The notes: generated by a model from the sequence alone, not told the origin. A stretch of 21,943 nt of DNA from Carex sylvatica (GCA_964058845.1 CAXKVR010000701.1:1-21943), one strand, 5' to 3'. Counted from the stretch's first letter, positions 8,362 to 18,800 are shown. A program made the numbers and translations.

Positions 8362-11339
8362 ATGTCTCAAGTAATAATAAATGTTTATTATGGACGCGAA
8401 ATTTCAGACGCACCGACCTGCACATTTCCTGTTACAAATTTAACGAGTCTTGATGAGCTAAGAAAACATATATATGTTAGCATTCATTTGCTCCCCAACC
8501 AGTTCAATCTGACAATCAAGGCTCGTTTGAACACAGCACCACCTGGCTCAGCAGAAAAATACCAGTTATTTAGCATAGACGAGGAAACGATATGGCACAT
8601 GATGCTTGAATATGCCACTCCGGTACTGAATTTTAAACTTCTTGATTTAGTGGTTGAGTCAGTACCAGTTGTTAGTCATACCAATTATGACCCATATCCG
8701 GGTAGTGTACCTGGAAGTAGCAGATACACAACGGTGTCTGATTCACCCATATATTGTGATAATCCACCTGATATACCGATATTTGATGATTTGGTAACTC
8801 GTTTTGACGAGCTGAATAATAATACTAGCTCAGACACAAACTCTAGTTCTGACACAAACTCTGACCTTGGTGGCTCAGCTGTCGGGGAAGATGATATGGC
8901 TAAAATGGAGGATCAAATTAGAATACAAGATGTAATGAAGGAGTGGGTAAATTCTATTCCCTTTATTAATCGAGGATTGCGGCATCCTTTTTCGGCATTT
9001 AATGATGATGTGTCGATGCCGTACAAGGATGAAGCATTTTTTGGTTATCCACCCAGAATTGACGGTCAATTTTCAGTGGGACAGATGTTTGAATCCAAAG
9101 CCGATCTTAAATCCCAGCTGGGTGGATTTGCCCTAAATCATAACTTAGAATTACAACAAAAACATACCAATCGTACTACCTATATAGTTATATGTAGAGC
9201 AGAGGGGTGTCCATGGAGGTTATATGCAAAAACCACTGAGACGGGAAATTGGACAATTGCAACAAACCCATACGAGCACAATTGTTACAGTATTGCTTGT
9301 AAAGTAGACAGTCGTCAGATGACTGCCAGGATGATTGCAGATATAATCAAACCTGGTCTACAGGAGGACCTGGAGATGTCAATTAAAGCATGTCGATTTG
9401 CAGTTAGAAATGCATACAAAACGGTTCAGCCTTCATATAACAAGATTTGGAGAGGGAGGGAGTTAGCTATTGCTGATTTATTTGGTTCTTGGGAAAAAGC
9501 ATACGAACTGCTACCTTCTATGCTCCGTGCAATCCAGATGTCTACCCCAGGCACAAAATACATAATTGAGCACGAACCATCTACGCATATGGGCGTCCAT
9601 ATTTTCACCCGTGTGGCATGGGCTTTCGGTCCATGCATTCAATCCTGGCCATACCTCCGACCAGTTATAAGTGTAGATGCTGGACACCTATCAGGCAGGT
9701 ATAAAGGAAAATTATTCATGGCATGCGCTTATGATGCAGAACAACAATTATTACCAATTGCGTTCGGAATTGCGGATGAGGAGAGTTCATCCAATTGGGG
9801 CTGGTTTATGCAATTTGTACGTGAAAATGTTGTCGGTCCTGGTCGGATATGCGTTATATCAGACCAGCATGCTGCAATCCGTTCAGTGTTTGATAGAACT
9901 GATTTAGGGTGGTGTGAGGAAAGGGGTGAAGCAGTTCATCGATTATGTTCTCAACATATTGCGGCAAATGTTTACAAGTTGTGCAAGGACCAAATCATAA
10001 AAAAAATATTCAAGAAATTTGTGTGTAAGATGAAACCTTGGAGGTTTAATGAGGGTATGGAGTTGATAAATGGTAGGAGTAGTACTACTCATCAGTATGT
10101 CATGTGGTGTGGTAAACGGTTGCAAAATCTCGAAGAAGAGCCTTTGCAACTCCATAAATGGGCACAATGTCATGATGGAGGCCTGAATAGGTGGGGTATA
10201 ATGACTACAAACGGATCAGAATCCTTGAACAATGTATTTCGAGTGGCTCGCCAACTGCCTGTAACAGCAATAGTTGAGCGCACATTTTACAAAATTGTGG
10301 ATTGGTATTTTAAAAGAGGTAAGGTCGCTCAACAATGGGTTCGAAGAGGAATGAGATTATCAGAAAATATATTATCAGTTTTAGAATATCGTACTAAAAA
10401 AGGAAAACAGCATCGAGTTATACCAATGGGGCCCAACATTTATGAGGTCATAGTTCATGATGGAGTCGTCAGAACGGTATGTCAGTTATTTACTTAAATT
10501 AGTAGTTTAAATTTATAAATGATAACACTTAATTTGTTTGATTATTTGATTGTAGGGAGTAAAAGGAGATATGAAGTACGAAGTTCGATTTTCAGGGGAA
10601 GAGGGGGGGATGCCTATTTGTGAGTGTCAAAAACCATAATTTACTGGCATTTCTTGCGATCACGTCATAGCGGTGTGTTGTCAGTTCTGTCTAAATTCGA
10701 TGAACTATGTAAGCCAATATTATAGCGTTGAAAATTATGTCAACACATGGAGAGGTAATTTTTCTAGCTTTGGTAACGCCCACAATTGGCCATTTGACGC
10801 GGGAGCACCTATAATCAGGCCAGACACAAATAAAATTAATAAGGGTAGAAGGAAGCACAAGAGAATTCCTAATTCTATGGATGATATGGAAGCTCGAATT
10901 AGGCCACGCAGTGGAGCACAGTATACAGAGGGATCTCGTAGAACAAGAAATTCAGGTTGGAAATTACATAGTGAATAAGTTAATATTTTAATTATTTTAA
11001 CACACCTAATCATCTTTTTGTCATTTTTTAAAATGAGCTACTGGTGGAAGACGAAGAAGCGTATCTGGCCCACACCCAGAGGCATCCGCTATGTATGAAG
11101 ATGCAACAGCTACACAAGGTTCACGAAGAAGCATATCTAGTAACCGTCCATCTGGTAGTCGAGCAGAGCCATCTGGTAGTCGAGCAGAGCCATCTGGTAG
11201 TCGAGCAGAGCCATCTGGTAGTCGAGCAGAGCCATCTGGTAGTCGAGCAGAGCCATCTGGTAGGCAAGCAGAGCCATCTGGTAGCCGACCTATAGCTAGT
11301 CGTCTGATGAGAAAAATATTCAGACGTAAAGAACGCTAA
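8362..11339 (+). CDS. mudrA: mudrA-like MULE transposase (DDE/RNase H-fold), with one nonsense codon
   Basis: It cuts and rejoins DNA at the element ends in the nucleus. Exon 1 is 8362-10476 (705 codons). It encodes an N-terminal domain (about 1-100), an acidic Ser/Asn/Asp linker (about 150-185), a MuDR zinc-binding domain (about 236-310, with Cys278/Cys283/His306/Cys308) and the MULE catalytic domain (about 410-640). Expected catalytic residues are present: Asp439 (VDAGHL), Asp501 (ISDQH) and Glu620 (NGSESLNN), with Cys529-x2-His532 between the last two. A GT-AG intron (10477-10555) leads to exon 2 (10556-10970) with the SWIM finger C-E-C ... C-D-H. A TAA at 10637-10639 interrupts that finger; one CAA to TAA change would explain it. 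A probable intron (10971-11037) joins exon 3 (11038-11339) in frame; otherwise the frame ends at 10978. Exon 3 encodes the PSGSRAE repeats. Full model: 943 codons, nonsense at 733. Confidence 0.93.
11148..11294 (+). repeat. 21-bp tandem repeat encoding Pro-Ser-Gly-Ser-Arg-Ala-Glu
   Basis: Units start at 11148, 11169, 11190, 11211 and 11232 and are identical. A sixth at 11253 changes TCGA to GCAA (PSGRQAE), and a partial seventh starts at 11274. The period keeps the frame. In the proposed third exon it reads as a basic/acidic heptapeptide tail followed by Ser-Arg-Leu-Met-Arg-Lys and a stop at 11337-11339. Identical units mean recent expansion. Confidence 0.9.
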
Positions 11340-11640
11340 ATAATTGTGACTTAAAATCATGATGATTACCCAGCGAAAACAAGCATTTAGTTTTATTAAA
11401 TGATTTGGACGTGTATGTTTCAAAATATTTCATGTTGGACTTGTTTACCATTTTCTTTTTGGACTTGTTTGGTTTTTTGGATTTGCATTCCGTAAATGAT
11501 TTGGACGTTCGATTTGTATTTTGAAACATTAAATTTGTTAATAAAATATACATACAAGTTCGCACAAAACATACAAGTTCGCACAAAACATACAAGACAA
11601 AACATACAAGTTAAAATCGTTGTTGGGTTTTTTCGAGTCG
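11340..11640. other. Convergent intergenic region with 19-bp tandem repeat
   Basis: This lies between the 3' ends of the two MULE genes. Units 'catacaagttcgcacaaaa' start at 11551 and 11570, followed by shortened copies at 11589 and 11603. A 17-bp word 'gagtcgctatatttgtt' occurs at 11635-11651 and 11678-11694, so it spans the end of the PMD gene. Both genes' polyadenylation signals would lie here. I see no gene. Confidence 0.6.
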
Positions 11641-13981
11641 CTATATTTGTTCTCTGTCCCTAGTAGCTCTAAATTTTGAGTCGCTATATTTGTTGGGTTT
11701 TTTCTTATGCCGTCGAGTTTGATTTACCATTGATGTCGAGGCACCACCATCTCCTATGGCATGCCCGTTTATCGTAATATTTTGTAACGACTCCAAAATA
11801 TCACTTGGATCAGCATACATGGTGCTTTCAGGAACATGGACCTCTGGATAAATTGGTGCTTGGTCGCGAAGATCATCGCTGACATCAATATCTCTAAGAT
11901 CAGTTGGAAGTCCTGCCTCATTGAGCACAGCTCTGAACAGTGCGATATGCCCCAGATCGGATAGGACATCGCGACTACTTTCAAGCAAGAGAAGTCCAAA
12001 AGCCTTCTGTCCGGGTGTCTGCACCATGTTAACTCCTTTGACTATCTGGTTCAATTGGCGGAATTTCTACAAGAAAATTATATTAAAAGATAATTTGTGT
12101 GATACAACAAAATAAGTTCATATATTAAAAAGAAAAATTAAAATACTTACGATTCGAGCTTGAATTACAGCATCTGAGACATACCCAAGATTTGCAGTGT
12201 CTCCCGGTTCGGGCATTGCCTGGCTCAGAATTTCAGAATTGGCCTGACATGGAAAAATTGTATACATGCCATTGATGAAGAACCATTTCATATACTCGTC
12301 ATACCTACGGAAAAAAATCAAACTTATTAACTATTTCATAGCATTGTTAAATGCATATATTTTATTTTTTATCTTAAATTAAATCGTACCTATCCGGAAG
12401 ATAAGGTGTAAGGGCTCCATTTTCATACCGAGTTATGAAATTTATAGAAGGTGCCGTGATATATTCACTAAAATGTTTGCTCCAGTCCGCAGAGGTTCCG
12501 TCATCATACAATCCATTCGCTCGTGTCCATTTGCGAATCTCTTCAAGATCTCTGAAGGATGGCGGAGCCGGTGGAGGAACTTCCTGAAATAACCCGAACT
12601 GTCGAAAAACCCTCTCGGGAAGGTGAATCTCTACCATCCAGAAATGGGTGCACCACACGCGACAGGTATATAACGCCTGGTCTCTTATTCCGACCGAAGG
12701 TTTGAGGTATTGGTAACTCCGGTACGGCCTCCAGTTGACAACATTGGCCTTCAAACGCTCAAACTGATCTCGATATTGCTTTGTGCCTAAGTTGTAAACA
12801 CATGACAATTACATATTGAATCAACACAAACTTATATGGAAAAACATAATATTTATTATTAAAATGTACCTCCCCTAGGGTTACCCTCCCAAGCATGCGG
12901 AATAGTCCACTTTGCTCCAAAAGCCAGTCTTTCATCCATTACTTCGCCGCCAAATGGTGGGTTATGTGGTACGGGCCGACCTATAGCAAACCGAGTCCAA
13001 GACCACATCTGTAGTAGTAGTAATGGACCATGAATTGAAGCTGGTTTATATCTGCATACACGTGATAACTCGCGATACAGGTAAGCGAGTATAGCACCTC
13101 CCCAGCTGTAGTAGTTGATACCTTGAGGACCCAAATCTTCCACGAATTGTAAGTACATCAATGAGACAGAACTTGAATTCGAATCCAGAAACATGATAGA
13201 CCCGAACAAGTCCATTGCATATGCTCGTGTGTACTGGTTGATTATCTCCTAGTCATCCACTAGTTCCAAGTTTAACATGTTAAATTTTGTTCTCAACCAT
13301 ATAAGACGCATATAGTTCTTTAAGACTGTTGTTTTCTCGTTGGGTTTACCCGCATACTCCACCCTTTTATAATAAAAATCATCATCCCATTCAAAACCAT
13401 CATACACTTCATGTCCTAAGCAATCTAAGATCAATTGTGAATAATGATCATCGGTACATCCAGAGATAACCCTCCCTGTAAACATATATGTTAAACAAAA
13501 TTATACTAGTACAAAATTTTAATTAATAATTAAAGTATAAATTAGCAATAAAAAATATGTTACCGGTAACGGATAATCCCCACAAACAGCTAACATCTTC
13601 CATTGTTACTGTGCACTCTCCCACCGGAAGATGAAAACTATTTGTCTCGGGTCTCCATCTCTCAACGAGTGCAGTAATCAATTCTCTATCAATTAGACAA
13701 TGATGGACATTAACCATCTGGTACAAGCCTAAATTTTTCAAGCCTTCTTTCATCTTTTCTTGGTATCGAACGCCCATTTTTCCACTATCAGGACGCAGTG
13801 CATAATCGGGCTGGAATGATAATTATCATGCAAAAAAGTTTTACCAGAAATTAAATTCGAATTCTAAAATTTAATAAGTCAATTTAAATCCAAACTGATA
13901 TTAAACAAATACCCTCGTATTCGCCACATGCATTTTAATTTCTGTTGGAAGCAACTGCAATAAAGAATCTTCATCTTGCAT
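11641..13981 (-). pseudogene. Plant mobile domain (PMD) protein, MAIN/PP7-long-form-like, six exons, one nonsense codon
   Basis: Hand-built exons on the - strand are 13981-13913, 13810-13564, 13475-12870, 12786-12390, 12304-12151 and 12066-11641. All have GT-AG junctions and matching phases, giving 633 codons. Family hallmarks are ALRPDSG near the start, a 'LVERWRPETNSFHLPVGE' block with 'TMEDVSCLWGLSVTG', then 'QYTRAYAMDLFGS', 'YSWGGAILAYLYREL' and 'LLLLQMWSWTRFAIGRP'. The tail is basic (Arg/Lys-rich). PMD proteins act in the nucleus (MAIN, MAIL1) and are also carried by Mutator and Gypsy elements; the biochemical activity is unresolved. A TAG at 13251-13249 (codon 181) breaks an otherwise open frame; CAG or TGG to TAG by one transition would explain it. 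The gene converges with the transposase gene, as mudrB does in maize MuDR, but it is not mudrB-like in sequence. Confidence 0.87.
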
Positions 13982-14960
13982 TTTTCACTACAATATAAAT
14001 CAATACATACAAAAAAATATTAACACGTAAATCCAATTCAATATTGACATGCACAATATGCAAACCCAATTAACTATTAACATTCATTTTATTACTTTAC
14101 ATATTATACAATTACACTACAAAAATCTAAATTACACTAAATAAATAAATCATTCAACAATTACTACATTCATGTACACTAAATAATTCTACAATTAATA
14201 GTTACATGATATAAACTTAAATTACACTAGATAAACCATTCATACAACTATACACATAAAACATTTTGTTATACTAATTGCAAATAAATTACTACATAAA
14301 TCAATTTTTATACTAAAATTACAACATAAATCATTTATTTATACCACAATTACTATATAAACCATTTATACTACTAAAAAAATACACATAAATCATTTAT
14401 TTATATTACATGCAAATAAATTACTACATAAACAATTTCTTTATACTAAAAAAAAAAATTACACATAAATTATTTATTTATACTAAAAAAAGGAAAAATT
14501 ACACGTAAATTATTTATTTATACTACAATTACTACATAAATTATTTATACTACAATTACTATATAAACCATTTATACTACTAAAAAAAAATACACATAAA
14601 TCATTTATTTATATTACATGCAAATAAATTACTACATAAACAATTTATTTATACTAAAAATGAAAAAATTACACATAAATTATTTAATTATACTACAATT
14701 ACTACATAAACCATTTATTCTAATAATTTATTCATAATTTCGGATTATTTATCAAAAATAAAAGAATTAAACACATACCGAACCAAACTTGTAGATCTGA
14801 AGCTTTTCTTGTTCTTCTTTCCAAAATACACAAATCTATATAATTAGAATTAAAATTACACTAATTTAGAGAGTTCAAAAAAAAGAAAGAGAAACCACGG
14901 TTTGAGAGAAAAAATGAAAGAGAAGAAGAAGGAGATGAAAGGAGACAGACGTCTCTGGGG
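13982..14960 (-). promoter_or_regulatory. A/T-rich 5' region of the PMD gene with a 206-bp tandem duplication
   Basis: There is no gene. 14351-14556 is repeated at 14557-14762 (both begin 'tactatataaaccatttata' and share 'atattacatgcaaataaatt'). Shorter 'tactacataaa/catttattta' words fill 14100-14730. The copies differ mainly in A-run length. The PMD gene promoter should lie here; TATA-like words are too many to choose one. Confidence 0.6.
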
Positions 14961-15029
14961 CAAATAAAACTCCTTCATTCATATGATTTTCTGTGGCAAT
15001 TTCTGTGGCTGTGGCAAATAACAATTGGC

Positions 15030-15195
15030 ATTGGACGCTCCGGATCGAACTGCAAAATTGGAGGGACTATCCGACCGTAAAATGGGAAGGACCGGACCAC
15101 TGCTCCGGATCGAACAAAATTGGAGGGACCAGACCCTTGCTCCGGTTCGAATGAATGGGACCAGACCCGCGCTCCGGACCGGACCGTTTGGGATT
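15030..15195. repeat. Right subterminal CCGG-rich repeats of the MULE
   Basis: 'gctccgga/gttcgaa' modules begin at 15037, 15102, 15139 and 15171, several followed by 'aattggagggac' or 'gggaccagaccc'. This is a GC-rich array inside the right TIR. A weaker CCGG-containing stretch is on the left side at about 8200-8250. Internal repeats near the ends are common in MULEs and may add transposase contacts. The short frames on both strands here are not genes. Confidence 0.6.
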
Positions 15196-15247
15196 TTCTG
15201 TGACTTCCTCCGTATTTCCGAAGTAAAATGAATAAAATTATTCGTAA

Positions 15248-15421
15248 AATGAATAAAATTAAAATAAAATAGATGAATCGGACGGCTCCTCCGGTTTTGA
15301 GAAAAAGAAAAATATTGCACCGGACGGCTCGTCCGGTTCTTCCGGTTTTTGAAAAAAAAAAAGCAATCATGCCGGAGTAGTAAAAATCATTTTTTTAATT
15401 ATGGTTTATAAAAAAAATTCC
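15248..15421 (-). repeat. Right terminal inverted repeat of the MULE
   Basis: This is the reverse complement of 6966-7138 with few changes. It carries the 17-bp palindromes at 15278-15294 and 15320-15336 and 'gcaatcatgccgg', and ends in the A-run at 15411-15417 plus 'ttcc'. The outermost five or so bases do not match the left end, where the T-run has probably slipped. Confidence 0.88.
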
Positions 15422-15422
15422 T

Positions 15423-15430
15423 ATCTCAAA
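15423..15430. repeat. Right target-site duplication of the MULE
   Basis: ATCTCAAA, identical to 6958-6965. Two further ATCTCAAA words follow within the next 70 bp of host sequence, in a small local repeat ('cctgag' also recurs), so the MULE probably hit one copy of a pre-existing repeated word. Confidence 0.7.
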
Positions 15431-15631
15431 GCCTAAATAATAATGCCCTGAGCTAGCCCGAATCTCAAAGCGCCTGAGAGTAAATCTCAAACCGTAAAGT
15501 GAAGGAAATCTTTTACACATATTGGAGAGGATACTCCGTGCCTTCGTTTTCAATTTTTCATCCCTGGAAGGGTCGATTGCCCGAGTTTCCACGTTCCCTC
15601 ACCAATTAGATAGTTGCGCTCCAATACAGCA

Positions 15632-15650
15632 CCAATCCTGTCTTACCACG
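15632..15650 (+). promoter_or_regulatory. ER-stress response element (ERSE), exact CCAAT-N9-CCACG
   Basis: CCAAT (15632-15636), nine bases, then CCACG (15646-15650), overlapping a G-box CACGTG (15647-15652). This is the exact ERSE architecture bound by NF-Y together with bZIP factors such as AtbZIP28 in the unfolded protein response. It lies about 220 bp before the UTR3 ATG. Another CCAAT is at 15621-15625. Arabidopsis UTR1 and UTR3 are reported to be tied to the UPR, so a functional element here is plausible. Confidence 0.7.
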
Positions 15651-15718
15651 TGGACAGTCTGACGTTGCTTCTCCTCTTCGGTCTTCCCATTTTTTCACAG
15701 GTCACGCGAGTACGGAGC

Positions 15719-15790
15719 AATAAAATAAAACAATTTCTTTTCCTTCCTTCCCCGCGCGATCTTCCTCTTCTCTCCAACCCCGTCCTTCCG
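15719..15790 (+). promoter_or_regulatory. Candidate UTR3 core promoter: AT box and pyrimidine patch
   Basis: 'aataaaataaaac' at about 15719-15731 is a possible TATA-type box about 70 bp downstream of the ERSE. A C/T-rich stretch ('ttccttccttccccgcg', 'cttcctcttctctccaaccc') follows over about 15738-15790, as in plant pyrimidine-patch promoters. The leader to the ATG at 15870 would be roughly 100 nt. Assigned by position and composition only. Confidence 0.4.
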
Positions 15791-15869
15791 ACCAAATCCC
15801 ACCATTGCCCCTCGGCGAATCCGGCCGGAAGCAGCCCGTTCAGGGGCATTTCCGACCAAGCGTGCGAAA

Positions 15870-18800
15870 ATGGTGGTCCAAAGCGAGGCTTCAGGCGGAT
15901 TCAAGCGGGTCATGGTTCTGGCCTTCTGTGTCGCTGGGATCTGGTCCGCTTACATCACCCAAGGCGTTCTACAAGAGACCTTGTAAATTTTCTTCTTATT
16001 TTGTATTTATTGTTTTAAGTATAAGCAACCCTTAGTGGAACCTGTCTTGTTGCAATAGCTCCTCAGTGTCACATGTCTGCATGGAGAGTTTATGTTGTAG
16101 GTTTTACTTTAAATCAGATTTTTGAGGAAAATAAATTTTGAAATAATCTTTTAACTTTAGGGTGTTAGTTAATTAAAAATTAATTACAATGTTATAATAA
16201 GGTCAACCAAGCGATTTGGCCCAGAAGCCAAGCGGTTCGAGCACCTGGCTTTCTTGAACTTCGCGCAAAATGTGGTATGCCTCATCTGGTCATATATCAG
16301 TAAGACACTTATTTCAACTGGAAAAACTTTTTTGTCTCTATAAGGGATTACTGAGTACTGACAGTGTAGTAATTCATTTAAACTTATGGAATTTCTGTTT
16401 GATTTAATTCTTGACCAGTGATAAAGCTATGGTCAAAGAGCTCAGTAGGAACTGCTCCCTTGCGGAAGTATTGCGGTGTTAGTATTACAAATACAATTGG
16501 GCCTACTATGGGAATTGAGGCTTTGAAGTACATCAGCTATCCTGCTCAGGTTTCTGAAACTTTTATATTCATATTTGTTGTTCAGATGTGGATAAATTAT
16601 GCTTGCTAATTAAGGGAATCAGTAATTAGTTGATTAGAGGCATTATAAAGTAAAGTAAAAGACTTTGCTAATTTGTATGGTACTTGCAGTGTTTAATACT
16701 AATAAAGCAAAAGACTTTTCTCACACAATTACACTCTCACCAAGCATCTAAAGAATTGTGTTGACCATAGTTGACTCCAATATATATAACCTTCTTTTTT
16801 GTTACTTTTAAGCAGGTACTTGCAAAGTCTTCAAAGATGATACCCGGTAAGTATTAAACTTACCTGCTGCAGTTATACCTTCCTGTCAATTTGACAAACA
16901 TTGTTGAATAAAGTGATGACATTAAATGCTTTCTGCTTTAGATAGCTTTTCTGTGAGTACTGTTCATTATTTTGGTAGGGGTTTAAGGTTCTCTATCTCA
17001 GATTTGTACCATTACTTTGGAATATAAGAGGTGAATTTCTGGAAAATGCACCTCTAGTCATTGTTGTGTACTTCGTGCATGGGCAATCTAGTTGGTTACA
17101 GATTAGTTGTCTCAATCTTTGTACTTTACAAGTGCACACCATTGCTTCATATGTTGATAATTTAACATACTTAACAAATTATCAAGTGCCATTTTTTATT
17201 GTTTTTAATTTAAAAAGAATATCTATGATACTTGATTTTGGTCCTTAATTTGTTCCTCATTCTGTCCTTACCAAATTGAATAAAATCCAACTGGCTTGCT
17301 CAATCCTCTCTTTTAAGTTTTCTTCTATAATGCAACTTATAACAATTTCCATCCACTTGACTTTATTTCAAAAGTTGACAGACTATATCGTAGTGTAGGC
17401 ATGACTCAAAAGTTGAAGAGTGAAAAAAGCCGGCTTAAAAGTCGAAGGCCCCCTACGATCTATGTTACATTGTAGGCATAATATAGTTAGTATTATTACT
17501 ATTATTATTGGTACCGTTATTACTATTAGTATTACTACTATTGTTATTTTTATTATTATTTTATTGCTATCTACCTTGATTTTGTGACTAGCCTACCCCA
17601 ACTTTTTTGGGACTAAAGGCTTGGTTGTTGTTGTTGTTGTCTGTTCAAGGATACTTGCACTTTCTAACCACACTAGTTTTAATGCTTCATTTTCAGTTAT
17701 GTTTATGGGCGCAATACTGTATGGTGTGAAGTACACAATACCAGAATATATTTGCTCTTTTCTTGTTGCTGGAGGTGTTTCCACCTTTGCTCTTCTTAAG
17801 GTTAGATCAGCTCCTCTCGTAATGTCTTCTTCTTATTATGTTTTAAATCTCACCTCATATCAGGACAACATACGGGGACAGATTTTTCCAGTGGCGAAAC
17901 AAGACCTAATATGCAGCAGTTAAACCAATACTAGCCAAATTTGCTACTAGAAACGCAACCTGTATCAATTTTCTGACGGGGGTTCGTTTGCCTTAATTTT
18001 AACTCACCACATGAGCACCAAAATAGTTAATAAAGAGATATCAAAGGCACAAAAAGTGATTTTAAATTGGCTTATAAGTAATCAACCAGGTACAGGTTCC
18101 CCATTGATTGGGGCATACCAACCAGTTCATAATAGAAGTAGACCTGACTAAACAGTTATTTACAAAACTATCTCTGGGAAGAATAACAGACAAGTTTGTT
18201 TTGACCATAGGACAGCTGCCCCAAACAAATTATCTAATTTTGTATCAAATGCAGATATACCTCTTGGTTTTCTTTGGTATATTATATGTTAGCCTTTTTT
18301 TCTTTTGCAAATTACACCCAACACTTTGCTGTATTTGCATACTATTTGCATACTAAGAGACCTATACTTATTGTTGCAACTAACACCAAGATTTTTTTTT
18401 TACTCTATTGTAACTAGGAATTAAAAATGAAACTGGAAGTTAGTATAATTATATGTTGCCACATTGTATGTCAATATTGATGTACATAAATTGCTTTCTA
18501 GTGAACAAACTCAACCTAGTGTACGAATCCTTATTTTTTTTAAGCTTAGTTTCTACATGGGTTAAAGCTACCACTTTGAAAGTATAACAAAATTGTTGAG
18601 ATTTGTATGTTTACGCATTTATAGTTTTGATAGGGTCCTTTTGGTAAGAAAAGGATTATAGAGAATTGTAGGGACTCGGATGTAAGTTGTAACGCCTATA
18701 TAGGCCTAAAGAGAACAAGGAATAAAATACAATTCATTTTTCTGAAATTCCACTAAAATTAACATTTTATGGAAAACACCTTCATGATGATCTTAATTTA

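Larger units (their letters stand above)
6958..15430. mobile_element. Autonomous-type Mutator-like element (MULE) carrying transposase and PMD genes
   Basis: The element runs from about 6966 to 15421 (about 8.46 kb). Long terminal inverted repeats (6966-7138 and 15248-15421) bound it, and ATCTCAAA is duplicated directly outside (6958-6965 and 15423-15430). Extending by one base gives a 9-bp duplication with one mismatch (G versus T). Inside are two convergent genes: a mudrA-like transposase (+, 8362-11339) and a plant mobile domain gene (-, 11641-13981). The 1.2-1.3 kb subterminal regions contain tandem duplications and GC-rich CCGG repeats. The few TIR differences and single nonsense codon per gene suggest a young, just-disabled copy. 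It lies about 450 bp upstream of the UTR3 start codon. Confidence 0.88.

Noticed and set aside
11044..11423. Alternative frames over the 21-bp repeat, including an antisense one
   Set aside because: Any frame stays open across 21-bp repeats without stops. Only the frame at 11091 joins the transposase exon with correct splice phase.
14100..14730. CRISPR-like or satellite array
   Set aside because: The spacing of repeats is irregular, the sequence is plain A/T-rich eukaryotic DNA, and it is explained by one 206-bp duplication plus low-complexity words.
15614..16035. Overlapping frames on both strands near the UTR3 start
   Set aside because: They are shadows of the GC-richer first exon and leader; only the frame from 15870 joins the conserved transporter exons.
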